A DNA stretch of 64,000 bases. Origin: Clostridia bacterium. Lineage in GTDB: Bacteria > Bacillota > Clostridia > RUG12999. The position numbers and the translations under genes are program-made. The notes beneath the pieces are model-generated. The model was not told the DNA's origin, made no database searches, and saw nothing but the letters and a program-made list of their open reading frames with translations. Location of the stretch: assembly GCA_017467445.1 (NCBI GenBank), contig JAFTSG010000016.1, forward strand, positions 1 through 64,000, in the 5' to 3' direction. Below are positions 1 through 9,128 of this stretch, one piece after another; positions within the stretch are counted from its first letter, which is position 1; each line of letters opens with the position of its first letter.

Positions 1-28
1 CTGAGCCAGGATCAAACTCTCTATGACA
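1..28 (-). rRNA. 16S ribosomal RNA gene, 5' tip only
   Basis: Bases 1-20 are the exact reverse complement of the conserved 16S 5' motif AGAGTTTGATCCTGGCTCAG, so a 16S gene reads leftward out of the window and the rest of the rRNA operon lies beyond base 1. The mature 5' end is placed about 8 nt before the motif by analogy with other bacteria and is not exact. Confidence 0.95.
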
Positions 29-228
29 TTTGTATATTCAGTACCAAAGTACTTAATATCTAATACATAGAATTTTGATTTCTGACTTAAGTTACTTACT
101 AGCAACTATTAGTTAATAGTCCGTATACTAAAGTATATTTTTCTCAAATTCTTTTAAAAAGAACCTACACTTGAGTTTCTCATTACTGTTTAATTTTCAA
201 AGACCACCGTCGCGCAAGCGACTTTTAT
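29..228 (-). other. rRNA operon leader
   Basis: This is the transcribed leader between promoter P2 and 16S, read on the minus strand. It starts with a GC-rich stretch including GTCGCTTGCGCGAC, followed by TTTGAAAATTAAACAG, which resembles the conserved leader box of Firmicutes rRNA operons. No open frame of note is present. It presumably carries the antitermination box and one arm of the 16S processing stem, but the partner arm lies outside the window. Confidence 0.7.
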
Positions 229-257
229 ATTCTACCACAGTCTTTAGCCCTTGTCAA
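229..257 (-). promoter_or_regulatory. rRNA promoter P2 (sigma-A type)
   Basis: On the minus strand the -35 is TTGACA (257-252) and the -10 is TAGAAT (234-229), with 17 bp between and an upstream TGTGG. It drives the leftward rRNA operon. Confidence 0.88.
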
Positions 258-320
258 GTACTTTTTTAAATTTTTTTAAAAAATTTTTCAAAGCACCTTT
301 TGGGGTGACAGCGGAATTTC

Positions 321-349
321 AGTATACCACACTTTTTTTACTTTGTCAA
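321..349 (-). promoter_or_regulatory. rRNA promoter P1 (sigma-A type)
   Basis: The -35 is TTGACA (349-344) and the -10 is TATACT (326-321), with a 17 bp spacer ending GTGTGG as in P2. The tandem arrangement 92 bp apart is typical of strong rRNA promoters. Confidence 0.88.
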
Positions 350-443
350 GCTTTTTTGCATCTATTTTTCAAGGTTTTATTTTTTTATCAAATATGCACA
401 GTTAATTGACAAATATTTGTAATAAATTGTATTTATAAGTGCA

Positions 444-472
444 TTGTATATTAACTCATTCTCTATTATAAT
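444..472 (+). promoter_or_regulatory. glyA promoter
   Basis: TTGTAT (444-449) and TATAAT (467-472) with 17 bp spacing lie 31 bp before the glyA start. A second TTGACA at 406-411 has only a weak -10 partner. Confidence 0.7.
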
Positions 473-503
473 AATAATGTAGAAAATTATACGGAGGGAA
501 ATT

Positions 504-1742
504 ATGTATTCAACAAACGAAATAAAAAAAGTTGATCCCCAGATTGCAGAGGCAATCGAACTTGAAGTTAACAGACAGAGAAATAAAATTGAACTCATTG
601 CATCGGAAAACTTTGTTTCCAATGCAGTAATAGAAGCAATGGGCACTCCGCTTACAAATAAATATGCGGAAGGCTATCCGGGAAAAAGATACTACGGTGG
701 CTGCGAATACGTTGACGTAGTTGAAACTCTCGGTATCGAAAGAGCAAAAGAACTTTTCGGTGCTGACCATGCAAATCTTCAGCCTCATTCAGGCGCAAGT
801 GCAAACCTTGCAGTATTTTTTGCAGTTCTTCAGCCGGGCGATACAGTTCTTGGTATGAACCTTTCACACGGCGGACACCTTTCACACGGAAGTCCGGTTA
901 ATATTTCAGGTAAATATTTTAATATTGTACCTTACGGTGTTAACGAAAAAACAGAAACAATTGATTACGACGAACTCCGCAGACTTGCACTTGAACACAA
1001 ACCAAAACTTATTCTTGCAGGTGCAAGCGCATATTCAAGAGTTATTGACTTTGCAAAATTCAGAGAAATTGCTGATGAGGTCGGTGCATATTTAATGGTC
1101 GATATGGCACACATTGCCGGTCTTGTTGCTGCAGGACTTCATCCGTCACCTGTTCCGTATGCAGATTTCGTTACAACAACAACTCATAAAACACTTCGCG
1201 GACCGAGAGGCGGACTTATCCTTTGCAAAGAAGAACACAAAGCCGCCATCAACAAAGCTATATTCCCCGGAATTCAGGGCGGTCCTCTTATGCACGTTAT
1301 TGCAGCTAAAGCAGTTTGCCTTAAAGAAGCAATGACAGACGAGTTCAAAGCATATCAGCAGCAGATTGTTAAAAACGCAGCTGCACTTTGCGAAGCACTT
1401 AAAGCTGAAGGATTCAATATTGTGTCCGATGGCACAGACAACCACCTTATGCTTGTAAACCTTTCAAATATTGGTGTTACAGGTAAAGATGCTGAACATA
1501 TGCTTGACGAAGTTTCGATTACAGTTAATAAAAATACTGTTCCGAATGAAACCTTAAGCCCGTTTGTAACAAGCGGTATCAGACTTGGTACACCGGCGGT
1601 TACATCAAGAGGAATGGTTGAAGAGGATATGAAAGAAATTGCCGCACTTATCAAACTTACATTAACAGAGTTTGATACAAAGGCAGACGAAGTAAGAGCA
1701 AGAGTTGCCACACTTTGTGATAAATATCCTTTATATAAATAA
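504..1742 (+). CDS. glyA: Serine hydroxymethyltransferase
   Basis: This PLP enzyme interconverts serine plus tetrahydrofolate with glycine plus 5,10-methylene-THF and is the main cytosolic source of one-carbon units. The 412-aa product has the family length. It shows the N-terminal LIASENF motif (31-37), the [13 protein letters not shown] segment (54-66), the DMAHIAGL motif (200-207) and the PLP-binding lysine K229 in TTTTHKT. A strong ribosome site (GGAGGG) precedes the ATG. The gene has its own promoter and a terminator directly after the stop, so it looks monocistronic. FolD, which acts on the same methylene-THF pool, is encoded elsewhere in the window (24106). Identification is secure. 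Confidence 0.98.
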   Translation: MYSTNEIKKVDPQIAEAIELEVNRQRNKIELIASENFVSNAVIEAMGTPLTNKYAEGYPGKRYYGGCEYVDVVETLGIERAKELFGADHANLQPHSGASANLAVFFAVLQPGDTVLGMNLSHGGHLSHGSPVNISGKYFNIVPYGVNEKTETIDYDELRRLALEHKPKLILAGASAYSRVIDFAKFREIADEVGAYLMVDMAHIAGLVAAGLHPSPVPYADFVTTTTHKTLRGPRGGLILCKEEHKAAINKAIFPGIQGGPLMHVIAAKAVCLKEAMTDEFKAYQQQIVKNAAALCEALKAEGFNIVSDGTDNHLMLVNLSNIGVTGKDAEHMLDEVSITVNKNTVPNETLSPFVTSGIRLGTPAVTSRGMVEEDMKEIAALIKLTLTEFDTKADEVRARVATLCDKYPLYK

Positions 1743-1750
1743 GAAACGGA

Positions 1751-1774
1751 GGGGCTGCAGTGCAGTCCCTTTTT
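1751..1774 (+). terminator. glyA intrinsic terminator
   Basis: An imperfect GGGCTGCA/TGCAGTCCC stem is followed by a run of five T, starting 8 bp after the glyA stop. Confidence 0.7.
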
Positions 1775-2118
1775 AAGCCGAGTGGAGTAGAACACCACAA
1801 GGTTTAAAATCATAAATTTTGCGTAATACTGCAGAAACTGACGCAAATATACACGAGTATTATTGTAGAATACAACAAGGTTCCCGGGACCCAACAGTAC
1901 TCTTTGATTACGTTGTTGGGTGGGGTTCTTATTTTTGAATTTTCTTTGTCTTCCATCAAAATTTAAGGATTTTAAACTCTTCGACCTTAAACGCAGGAAA
2001 ATTTTATATAATTGGAATGCGAAGGACGAAGCAAGGCTGACGCCTTGCGAGGAGGACAAATTACAAGAATGGAAATTTAACAAGTTTAAGGCTTATGGGA
2101 TTCTACTCCCCTCGGCTT
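1775..2118 (+). mobile_element. Foldback (MITE-like) element, copy A, with two nested insertions
   Basis: The ends are imperfect inverted repeats: AAGCCGAGTGGAGTAG at the left and CTACTCCCCTCGGCTT at the right, the similarity continuing inward to about 30 bp. TTAA adjoins both ends. A second copy lies inverted at 48558-48768. Relative to that copy, this one carries two extra blocks: a 64-bp module at 1865-1928 flanked by TTATT, and about 60 bp at 2003-2062 with a GCAAGGC/GCCTTGC hairpin (2031-2048). No transposase is encoded, and the short open frames inside are not credible genes. The element fills nearly the whole glyA-rarA gap. Confidence 0.8.
1865..1928 (+). repeat. 64-bp hairpin module nested in copy A
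   Basis: The module runs from GTAGAATACAAC to GGGGTTC and holds an ACCCAAC/GTTGGGT stem around a TCTTTGATT loop. TTATT flanks it on both sides (1860-1864, 1929-1933). A solo copy with the same length and flanks is at 48026-48089. The other foldback copy lacks it, so it inserted into this one. Confidence 0.75.
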
Positions 2119-2134
2119 AACAAGAGGTGATTTT

Positions 2135-3394
2135 ATGCAGCCGCTTGCTGACAGAATCCGTCCCTCCTCTCTTGACGAGGTAATCGGGCAGAAACATCTT
2201 ATTTCCGAAGGCAAGGTTCTCCGCACGCTTATTGAAAGCGGAAATATTCCGAATATGATTTTTTACGGTCCGTCCGGCACAGGCAAAACCACCATTGCAA
2301 GAATTGCATCCAAAAACGCCGGCAAGGAACTGTACAGCCTTAATGCAACAACGGCATCTGTTGCCGATGTTAAAGCAATTGCTTCCAATATAAATAAGCT
2401 TGATAATTCAAACGGCATTATCCTGTATCTCGACGAAATTCAGAACTTCAATAAAAAACAGCAGCAGTCGCTGCTTGAATATATTGAAAACGGAAGCATT
2501 ACGCTTATTGCATCAACAACCGAAAATCCTTATTTTTATGTTTACAATGCAATCCTCAGCCGAAGCAGTGTGTTTGAGTTTAAACCTGTGGAAGCATCCG
2601 AGATTGTAAATGCACTTGTTCGTGGATTTGAAATGCTGAAAAGCGAATATCCCGAACTTGAGATGAGTGTTGATGACGATGCACTTGGTGCAATTGCCCA
2701 GCTTGCTTTCGGGGATGTGCGAAAATCGCTTAACATTCTTGAAGTTTGTTTCATGACGGCGATTGGAAATAACGAAACGATTATTTCAGCCGCTACCGTA
2801 TCAAACGTCAGCGACCGCCCTGCTATGCGCTACGACCGCGACGGCGACAGTCATTATGATGTGTTAAGTGCGTTTCAAAAATCTATCCGCGGAAGTGACG
2901 AAAACGCCGCACTGCATTATCTGGCAAGACTTATCGTAGGCGGCGACCTGATTTCAATATGCCGCAGACTTATGGTTATTGCATCGGAGGACATCGGCCT
3001 TGCATACCCCAATGCAGCGGCAATTGTTAAATCCTGTGTGGACAGCGCACTGCAACTCGGATTTCCTGAAGCAAGAATTCCGCTTGCCGAAGCAGTTATT
3101 CTTCTTGCTACAGCACCGAAATCAAATTCCGTTATTTGTGCGATTGATGCCGCAATTTCCGATATTAAGACAATGGATACCGGTGATATTCCCACGCATC
3201 TTAAAGACGGGCATTATTCCGGAGCAAAAAAACTCGGCAATGCGATAGGATATAAATATCCTCATTCCTATCCGAATAATTATGTGCCGCAGCAATATCT
3301 ACCGGATAATATTAAAGATAAGGTTTATTACAACCCTGGTAAAAACAAATTTGAAGATTCAATTTCGGAGTATCAGAAAAAAATCAAAAAATAA
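2135..3394 (+). CDS. rarA: Replication-associated recombination protein A (RarA/MgsA), AAA+ ATPase
   Basis: RarA is a clamp-loader-like AAA+ ATPase acting at stalled forks. The 419-aa protein starts with the family signature PLADRIRP. It has Walker A GPSGTGKT (45-52), Walker B LYLDEI (about 97-102), a sensor-1 TTENP and a C-terminal tetramerisation region with the typical HYSGA and PHSYPN segments. The ribosome site AAGAGGTG overlaps the right edge of the foldback element. No clear promoter precedes it, so transcription may start inside the element or read through from glyA. A long hairpin terminator follows. Confident. Confidence 0.95.
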   Translation: MQPLADRIRPSSLDEVIGQKHLISEGKVLRTLIESGNIPNMIFYGPSGTGKTTIARIASKNAGKELYSLNATTASVADVKAIASNINKLDNSNGIILYLDEIQNFNKKQQQSLLEYIENGSITLIASTTENPYFYVYNAILSRSSVFEFKPVEASEIVNALVRGFEMLKSEYPELEMSVDDDALGAIAQLAFGDVRKSLNILEVCFMTAIGNNETIISAATVSNVSDRPAMRYDRDGDSHYDVLSAFQKSIRGSDENAALHYLARLIVGGDLISICRRLMVIASEDIGLAYPNAAAIVKSCVDSALQLGFPEARIPLAEAVILLATAPKSNSVICAIDAAISDIKTMDTGDIPTHLKDGHYSGAKKLGNAIGYKYPHSYPNNYVPQQYLPDNIKDKVYYNPGKNKFEDSISEYQKKIKK

Positions 3395-3403
3395 AAATTT
3401 TAT

Positions 3404-3470
3404 AAATCAGCTATTTACTGTTATATGAAAAGTTTTTTGGACATATAATAGTTAAGTAGCTGATTTTTTT
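3404..3470 (+). terminator. rarA terminator, long hairpin
   Basis: AAATCAGCTA pairs with TAGCTGATTT, and the inner arms TGTTATATG and CATATAATA extend the stem. T7 follows. Confidence 0.75.
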
Positions 3471-3494
3471 ATTGTTAGAAATGAGGATAACCTT

Positions 3495-5384
3495 ATGACA
3501 AGCGTTGAGGAATATTTATTTCATCAGGGTACGAACTATAAAGCATATGAATTTTTAGGTGTTCACCGCATAGATGGCGGATTTATTTTCCGCGTATGGG
3601 CACCGAACGCCGAAAGGGTAGGCCTTGTTGGCGATTTTAATGGATGGAGCGCAGACGCAACACCGCTTACGCGTCTTAATGCCGGGGGAATATGGGAAGC
3701 TGTGCTTGATATACCCGAAAATTCTTTTTACAAATATGCCGTAACTTCAAACGGAAAAACCATTTTTAAAGCTGACCCGTATGCCGTATATTCCGAAACC
3801 GAAGATAAAACCGCTTCCATTGTATATGACATAAACGGTAAATTTTTATGGGAAGACGAAGCCTGGCAGGGTTTTAAAAAAGGTGCTGACATATTTTCCT
3901 TACCTATTAATATATATGAAGTAAATTTAGGTTCGTGGAAGAAGCGGCCTGACAATACTTATTATTCATACGCGGAAATTGCAAAGCTTCTTATCCCCTA
4001 TATTAAAGAGCACAGCTATACCCACATCGAGCTTATGCCGGTTATGGAATATCCGTATGACGGGTCGTGGGGGTATCAGATTTGCGGATATTTTGCGCCA
4101 AGTTCAAGATTCGGCAGGCCCGAAGAGTTTATGCAGTTTGTGGATTTGATGCATCAAAACGGTATTGGCATTATTCTTGACTGGGTGCCTGCGCATTTCC
4201 CGAAAGATGAGCACGGACTGTATGAGTTTGACGGCAGCTGTTTATACGAATATGCCGACCCGAACAAGCAAGAAAATCCGTCGTGGAATACACGAAAATT
4301 TGATTACGGCAAGCCTGAAGTAATTTCATTTCTTATATCAAACGCCCTTTTCTGGCTTGAAAAATATCATATTGACGGACTTCGTGTAGACGCCGTAAGC
4401 TCGATGCTATACCTTGATTATGACCGCCGTGGCGGACAATGGACACCAAACAAATATGGCGGCAACGGCAATCTTGAGGCTGCCGTCTTTTTGCAAAAGC
4501 TTAATATTGCCGTAAAAAAACACGTCCCGGGCGCTATTATGATTGCCGAGGAATCAACAGCATGGCCTCTTGTTACAAAGCCCACATATGACGGCGGACT
4601 GGGGTTTGATTTCAAATGGAATATGGGCTGGATGAACGATATGCTTGAATATGTTTCGGCAAATCATTTTTTCCGCAAGGATATGCATAAAAACATTACC
4701 TTTTCATTCCATTATGCGTTCAGCGAGAATTTTATACTGCCCATATCGCACGACGAGGTTGTGCACGGCAAAAGGTCTCTCCTTGATAAAATGGCAGGCG
4801 ATTACTCCGAAAAGTTTGCAGGTGTACGTGCGTTTTTGGGGTATATGATGGCACATCCCGGCAAAAAGCTTCTTTTTATGGGAAGTGAATTCGGGCAGTT
4901 TACTGAATGGAATTATGAAAAAGAGCTTGACTGGATGCTTTTTGATTTTGAAATGCACCGGAAGCTTTCCGAATATACAAAAGATTTAAACGCACTTTAT
5001 TTAAGCCTTCCCGAGCTATGGGAAATTGACTTTTCGTGGGAAGGATTTTCGTGGATAGTAAGCGATGACAATATGCAAAATATTGTTGCTTTCAGGCGAA
5101 CCAGTAAAAGTGCGGAGGAAATTATAGCGGTGGTGAATTTTGCACCGGTTGCAAGAGAAAATTACTGTATCGGCGTGCCGCACTATGGCACATATACAGA
5201 AATTTTTAATTCCGACTGTGAAAAATACGGAGGCACTGGAATCTCAAATAAGAAACCTTTAAAAAGCAAAAATATTCCAATGCATGGATACGATTTTTCC
5301 ATTGAAATAAGTGTTCCGCCACTTGCCGCAATTTATTTAAAAATTATTAAGAAAGATGGTTTAAAAAAAGATGCTGACAAATAA
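3495..5384 (+). CDS. glgB: 1,4-alpha-glucan branching enzyme (GH13)
   Basis: GlgB cuts alpha-1,4 chains and rejoins them in alpha-1,6 linkage to branch glycogen. The 629-aa protein has an N-terminal CBM48 module (GDFNGW near residue 47), then the GH13 barrel with catalytic Asp near 299 (GLRVDAV), Glu near 352 (IAEEST) and the [10 protein letters not shown] motif near 418, and a C-terminal beta domain. It is the first gene of the glycogen operon and overlaps glgC by 14 bp. No obvious promoter lies in the 100 bp after the rarA terminator, so the operon promoter is unresolved. Confidence 0.96.
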   Translation: MTSVEEYLFHQGTNYKAYEFLGVHRIDGGFIFRVWAPNAERVGLVGDFNGWSADATPLTRLNAGGIWEAVLDIPENSFYKYAVTSNGKTIFKADPYAVYSETEDKTASIVYDINGKFLWEDEAWQGFKKGADIFSLPINIYEVNLGSWKKRPDNTYYSYAEIAKLLIPYIKEHSYTHIELMPVMEYPYDGSWGYQICGYFAPSSRFGRPEEFMQFVDLMHQNGIGIILDWVPAHFPKDEHGLYEFDGSCLYEYADPNKQENPSWNTRKFDYGKPEVISFLISNALFWLEKYHIDGLRVDAVSSMLYLDYDRRGGQWTPNKYGGNGNLEAAVFLQKLNIAVKKHVPGAIMIAEESTAWPLVTKPTYDGGLGFDFKWNMGWMNDMLEYVSANHFFRKDMHKNITFSFHYAFSENFILPISHDEVVHGKRSLLDKMAGDYSEKFAGVRAFLGYMMAHPGKKLLFMGSEFGQFTEWNYEKELDWMLFDFEMHRKLSEYTKDLNALYLSLPELWEIDFSWEGFSWIVSDDNMQNIVAFRRTSKSAEEIIAVVNFAPVARENYCIGVPHYGTYTEIFNSDCEKYGGTGISNKKPLKSKNIPMHGYDFSIEISVPPLAAIYLKIIKKDGLKKDADK

Positions 5385-6555
5385 AAAAGATTGTGTTACC
5401 ATGCTTCTTGCCGGTGGTCAGGGCAGCAGACTTTATGTTCTTACAGAAAAGAAAGCCAAACCGGCACTTCCATTCGGCGGTAAATACCGCATTATTGATT
5501 ATGCCCTGTCTAACTGCGTAAATTCCGGACTTGATACCGTGGGTGTGCTGACCCAGTATCAGCCGCTTCTCTTGAATGAGTATATAGGCAACGGACAACC
5601 TTGGGACCTTGACAGACTTTCCGGCGGAGTAAATATACTTCCGCCGTATCAGAAATTTGGTGGCAGCGACTGGTATTCAGGAACGGCAAACGCAGTTTAT
5701 CAGAACATACCTTTTATTGAAAGATACAATCCCGACCACGTACTTATTCTGTCGGGCGACCACATATATAAAATGGATTATTCCAAAATGCTTGCCTATC
5801 ACAAGAAAAAAGATGCCGCATGTTCTATTGCGGTTATTGATGTTCCTCTGCACGAGGCAAGCAGGTTTGGGATAATCAACACAGATGAGGATAATAAAAT
5901 TCTTGAATTTGAAGAAAAACCCGCAAATCCGAAAAGCACAAAAGCATCTATGGGAATTTATATTTTCAAATGGAGCTGTCTTAAAAAATATCTTATGGAA
6001 GACAGTGAAAATCCCAAATCTTCCAACGATTTCGGCAAAGACGTACTGCCACACATCCTCGAATGCGGCGAAAAAATGTATGCCTACTGTTTTGACGGAT
6101 ACTGGAAAGACGTTGGTACAATAGACAGCCTGTGGCAGGCAAATATGGATTTACTTGAAGAAGATATGGTGGGAGGCAGCGAATGGAAAATTTATTCCCG
6201 CAGTATGGAAAAACCGCCTCATTATATAAGCAAAAATGCAGTAGTTAAAAATTCCATTGTAAGTGAGGGATGCGAAATTTACGGTGATGTGGAAAACTGC
6301 GTTCTTTTTCCCAGCGTTACCGTAAAAGAAGGTGCTTGTCTTAGGGATTCAATTGTAATGGCAGATACGGTTATAGGCAAAAATTCCTGCATAAATTATT
6401 CAATTATAGACGAAGAGGTTAATATCGGCGAGGATTGCCGTATCGGAGAAAAAAAATCCTCTTTGGCCGAAATTACAGTTATTGCAGAAGGACTTATCCT
6501 CAAAAACAACTGCATCGTTCCCTCCGGTGCAATGATTGACAGTAATATTAATTAG
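5371..6555 (+). CDS. glgC: Glucose-1-phosphate adenylyltransferase, catalytic subunit
   Basis: GlgC makes ADP-glucose from glucose-1-phosphate and ATP, the committed step of glycogen synthesis. The 394-aa protein shows the nucleotide-binding [10 protein letters not shown] motif (12-21), [25 protein letters not shown] and a C-terminal left-handed beta-helix (repeated V/I hexapeptides). The start inside glgB is preferred because homologues begin with a short MxxKKxCxxMLLAGG leader; an internal ATG 30 bp later would cut into the first strand. Its partner glgD follows after 9 bp. Firmicutes enzymes typically work as GlgC/GlgD heteromers. Confidence 0.96.
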   Translation: MLTNKKDCVTMLLAGGQGSRLYVLTEKKAKPALPFGGKYRIIDYALSNCVNSGLDTVGVLTQYQPLLLNEYIGNGQPWDLDRLSGGVNILPPYQKFGGSDWYSGTANAVYQNIPFIERYNPDHVLILSGDHIYKMDYSKMLAYHKKKDAACSIAVIDVPLHEASRFGIINTDEDNKILEFEEKPANPKSTKASMGIYIFKWSCLKKYLMEDSENPKSSNDFGKDVLPHILECGEKMYAYCFDGYWKDVGTIDSLWQANMDLLEEDMVGGSEWKIYSRSMEKPPHYISKNAVVKNSIVSEGCEIYGDVENCVLFPSVTVKEGACLRDSIVMADTVIGKNSCINYSIIDEEVNIGEDCRIGEKKSSLAEITVIAEGLILKNNCIVPSGAMIDSNIN

Positions 6556-6564
6556 GAGGAACAT

Positions 6565-7683
6565 ATGAGTACACTTGGCATTTTATTTTCAGACATTCAT
6601 TCCCGAGGCGTAGCGGAGCTTACGCATCTTCGCACAGTTGCATCCGTTCCTTTCGGCGGAAGATACCGCCTTGTTGATTTTCCCCTTTCGAATATGGTAA
6701 ACTCCGGCATTTATAAAATAGGTGTTATTACAAAAAGCAACTATCACTCGCTTATTGACCATATAAAATCAGGTAAGGACTGGGATTTATCAAGAAAAAA
6801 CGGCGGAGTTGTTTTACTTCCGCCATACGGAATTGCCGCTAGTGCCGGTCCGTACAAAAGCCGACTTGATGCCCTTAAACGTATAAAGAAATTTATTGAA
6901 TCCTCCACTGAAGATTATGTTGTTATGGCGGACTGCGATGTAATTCTTAATATTGATTATAACGAAGTTATAAAGTTTCACGAAGCGTCAGGCGCGGATA
7001 TAACCTGCGTATATAAGGATACCGAAATTGATGCCTCCCGCTCCAGACATTCGACTGTTTATAAAATATCGGACAGTGGCAGAATTTGCGATATTCTTCT
7101 TTCTCCTGAAATCTCGGGGAATTGCAACGTGGCACAAAACTCGTGGGTGATGACGCGCAAAATGCTTCTTTATCTTATATCCGAAGCAAACACGCACGGG
7201 CTTGAGCATTTTGGTAAAGATATTCTTCTTGATAATGTCAATAACATGAAGATAATGGGGTATCAACATAATTCATACTGTGCACATATAGCTTCCCTTT
7301 CCGGTTATGTGAAATACAATATGGATATGATTTGCAAGGAAAAACGTGACGCACTTTTTGCTGTGCCGTCCCGTCCTATTCATACAAAAGTAAGAGACAG
7401 CGCACCTACAAGATATGGCGGCGATGCTACAGTAAAAAACTCTCTTATCGCCGACGGATGTATTATAAACGGATATGTTGAAAACAGCATTTTGTTTGAA
7501 GGCGTAAAAATAGAATCCGGAAGCAGAGTTACCAACTGTATTGTAATGCAAAATACAATTATTGAAAGCTCGTCTTCTCTTTCATGGATTATATGCGACA
7601 AAAACGTTATTATAAAAGCAGGGCGCACGCTTTCGGCAGACAAAAGCTACCCACTCTATATTACCAAAGGAAAGATGATTTAA
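6565..7683 (+). CDS. glgD: Glucose-1-phosphate adenylyltransferase, regulatory-type subunit GlgD
   Basis: GlgD is the GlgC paralogue found in Firmicutes. The 372-aa protein keeps the fold (VASVPFGGRYRLVDFPLSNM, DLSRKNGGVVLLPPYG, C-terminal beta-helix). It lacks the GGxGxRL phosphate-binding loop, replaced by LGILFSDIHSRGVAEL, and the GDH motif reads ADCDVI. That agrees with a non-catalytic partner that raises GlgC activity. A perfect AGGAGG precedes the ATG. It sits between glgC and glgA, with one base before glgA. Confidence 0.94.
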   Translation: MSTLGILFSDIHSRGVAELTHLRTVASVPFGGRYRLVDFPLSNMVNSGIYKIGVITKSNYHSLIDHIKSGKDWDLSRKNGGVVLLPPYGIAASAGPYKSRLDALKRIKKFIESSTEDYVVMADCDVILNIDYNEVIKFHEASGADITCVYKDTEIDASRSRHSTVYKISDSGRICDILLSPEISGNCNVAQNSWVMTRKMLLYLISEANTHGLEHFGKDILLDNVNNMKIMGYQHNSYCAHIASLSGYVKYNMDMICKEKRDALFAVPSRPIHTKVRDSAPTRYGGDATVKNSLIADGCIINGYVENSILFEGVKIESGSRVTNCIVMQNTIIESSSSLSWIICDKNVIIKAGRTLSADKSYPLYITKGKMI

Positions 7684-7684
7684 T

Positions 7685-9109
7685 ATGACGAAGAAAATAC
7701 TTTTTGTTGCAAGCGAAGCCGCACCGTTTGTTGTAACCGGCGGTCTTGGAGATGTTATCGGTGCGCTCCCCGCCGCCATTATGAATAAAAGTGATATGGA
7801 CGTGCGGGTAGTTCTGCCGTTTTATCGGGATATTTCCGAAAATCATATGAGCGAAATTGAATATGTGTGTTACACCTATGTTTCGCTCGGTTGGCGAAAC
7901 CAGTACTCTGGAATTTTTCGCACTAAATATAAAAACGTTACGTTCTATTTTATTGACAACGAATACTATTTCAAACGCGATGGGTGTTACGGACATTTTG
8001 ATGATGGCGAGCGGTTTGCATTTTTTTGTAAATCCGTTCTTGAAATTCTGCCGCTTATAGACTTTTTCCCCGATATAATCCACGCCCATGACTGGCAAAG
8101 CGCTCTTGTGCCCATATATCTGCGGACACTTTTTGGCGATTCTGAAAATTACAGACGTATACGTACGGCATTTACAATTCATAATATTGAATATCAGGGT
8201 AAATACGACCTTTCCATACTTGGCGACGTGTTTTCTCTTTCTGACTATCACGGCGGCATAGTTGAATGGAACGGATGCATCAACCTTATGAAAGGTGCAA
8301 TTGAGGTTTGCGATAAGCTGCTTACCGTAAGTCCTACCTATGCATCGGAAATTTTCAGTCCTTTTTATTCGCATGGCTTATCGCCGATTATAGAGAAAAA
8401 TTCCGGCAAGCTTGGCGGAATTTTAAACGGGATTGATTACGAAACATATAATCCAAAAACCGATATGTCCGTTTTCCGGCAGTTTGATGAAACAACTTTT
8501 GAAAATGGAAAAAGAGAAAATAAGCTGCTACTACAGCACATGTTCGGTCTTACGCAAAATGCCGATATCCCTCTGATTGCCGTTATTTCCCGTCTTGTAA
8601 ACCACAAGGGAATGGATATTCTTGCCGAAGCGGCTGATAGAATTATATCGGGCGGCGCCCAGCTTGCAGTTTTAGGCACAGGCGATTATAATTACGAGGA
8701 TTTCTTTTATAATCTTGCAAGGCGGCATCCTGGGATGGCATATACCGAGCTTAAGTTTAATCCCGATACCGCACGCAAAATGTATGCCGCATCGGACATA
8801 TTTTTAATGCCTTCAAAAAGTGAGCCGTGCGGCCTTGCGCAGATGATTGCATCGCGTTACGGAAGTGTGCCGATTGTGCGCGCGACGGGCGGTCTTTACG
8901 ATTCTATTCACGACTGCTCTCTCGGGCGCGGTAACGGATTTACATTTTCCGGATATGGAAGCGGAGATATTATAGATGCCGTAAACCGCGCGAAAACATT
9001 ATATTACGATAAAGAGAACTGGCGCGCCCTTGTGAAAGAGGTTATGAAAACCGATTTTTCATGGGATAAATCTGCCGGTCATTATATAAATACCTATAAC
9101 AGTATGTAA
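7685..9109 (+). CDS. glgA: Glycogen synthase (ADP-glucose, GT5)
   Basis: GlgA extends alpha-1,4-glucan from ADP-glucose. The 474-aa protein has the GT5 N-terminal domain (HAHDWQSALVP near residue 136, FTIHNIEYQG) and the GT-B C-terminal domain (ISRLVNHKGMD, PSKSEPCGLAQMIASRYGSVPIV with the catalytic-site E). One residue is unusual: the KTGGL nucleotide loop is VTGGL, with V17 where E. coli has K15. It is followed after 19 bp by glgP. Family assignment is secure. Confidence 0.96.
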   Translation: MTKKILFVASEAAPFVVTGGLGDVIGALPAAIMNKSDMDVRVVLPFYRDISENHMSEIEYVCYTYVSLGWRNQYSGIFRTKYKNVTFYFIDNEYYFKRDGCYGHFDDGERFAFFCKSVLEILPLIDFFPDIIHAHDWQSALVPIYLRTLFGDSENYRRIRTAFTIHNIEYQGKYDLSILGDVFSLSDYHGGIVEWNGCINLMKGAIEVCDKLLTVSPTYASEIFSPFYSHGLSPIIEKNSGKLGGILNGIDYETYNPKTDMSVFRQFDETTFENGKRENKLLLQHMFGLTQNADIPLIAVISRLVNHKGMDILAEAADRIISGGAQLAVLGTGDYNYEDFFYNLARRHPGMAYTELKFNPDTARKMYAASDIFLMPSKSEPCGLAQMIASRYGSVPIVRATGGLYDSIHDCSLGRGNGFTFSGYGSGDIIDAVNRAKTLYYDKENWRALVKEVMKTDFSWDKSAGHYINTYNSM

Positions 9110-9128
9110 TCTGAAAAGGAGATTTAAT

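Noticed and set aside
406-434. TTGACA at 406-411 as the main glyA promoter.
   Set aside because: The sequence 17-18 bp downstream is only GTATTT/TATTTA. The pair at 444-472 is better placed and has a perfect TATAAT.
2007-2012. TATAAT inside the foldback element as a rarA promoter.
   Set aside because: No acceptable -35 lies 16-18 bp upstream (ACCTTA at the 17-bp position).
1355-2083. A 242-codon leftward frame crossing from glyA into the foldback element.
   Set aside because: It joins the antisense strand of a secure gene to repeat sequence, has no ribosome site, and its composition is not protein-like.
1920-2120. A 66-codon rightward frame inside foldback copy A.
   Set aside because: It spans the nested insertions, is not kept in copy B, and lacks a ribosome site.
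7661-8374. A 237-codon open frame antisense to glgA, rich in Lys, Arg, Phe and Asn.
   Set aside because: It mirrors the codon structure of glgA, has no ribosome site or recognisable motif, and is one of many such antisense frames across the long genes here (also 30091-30711 over polC and 10845-11408 over glgP).
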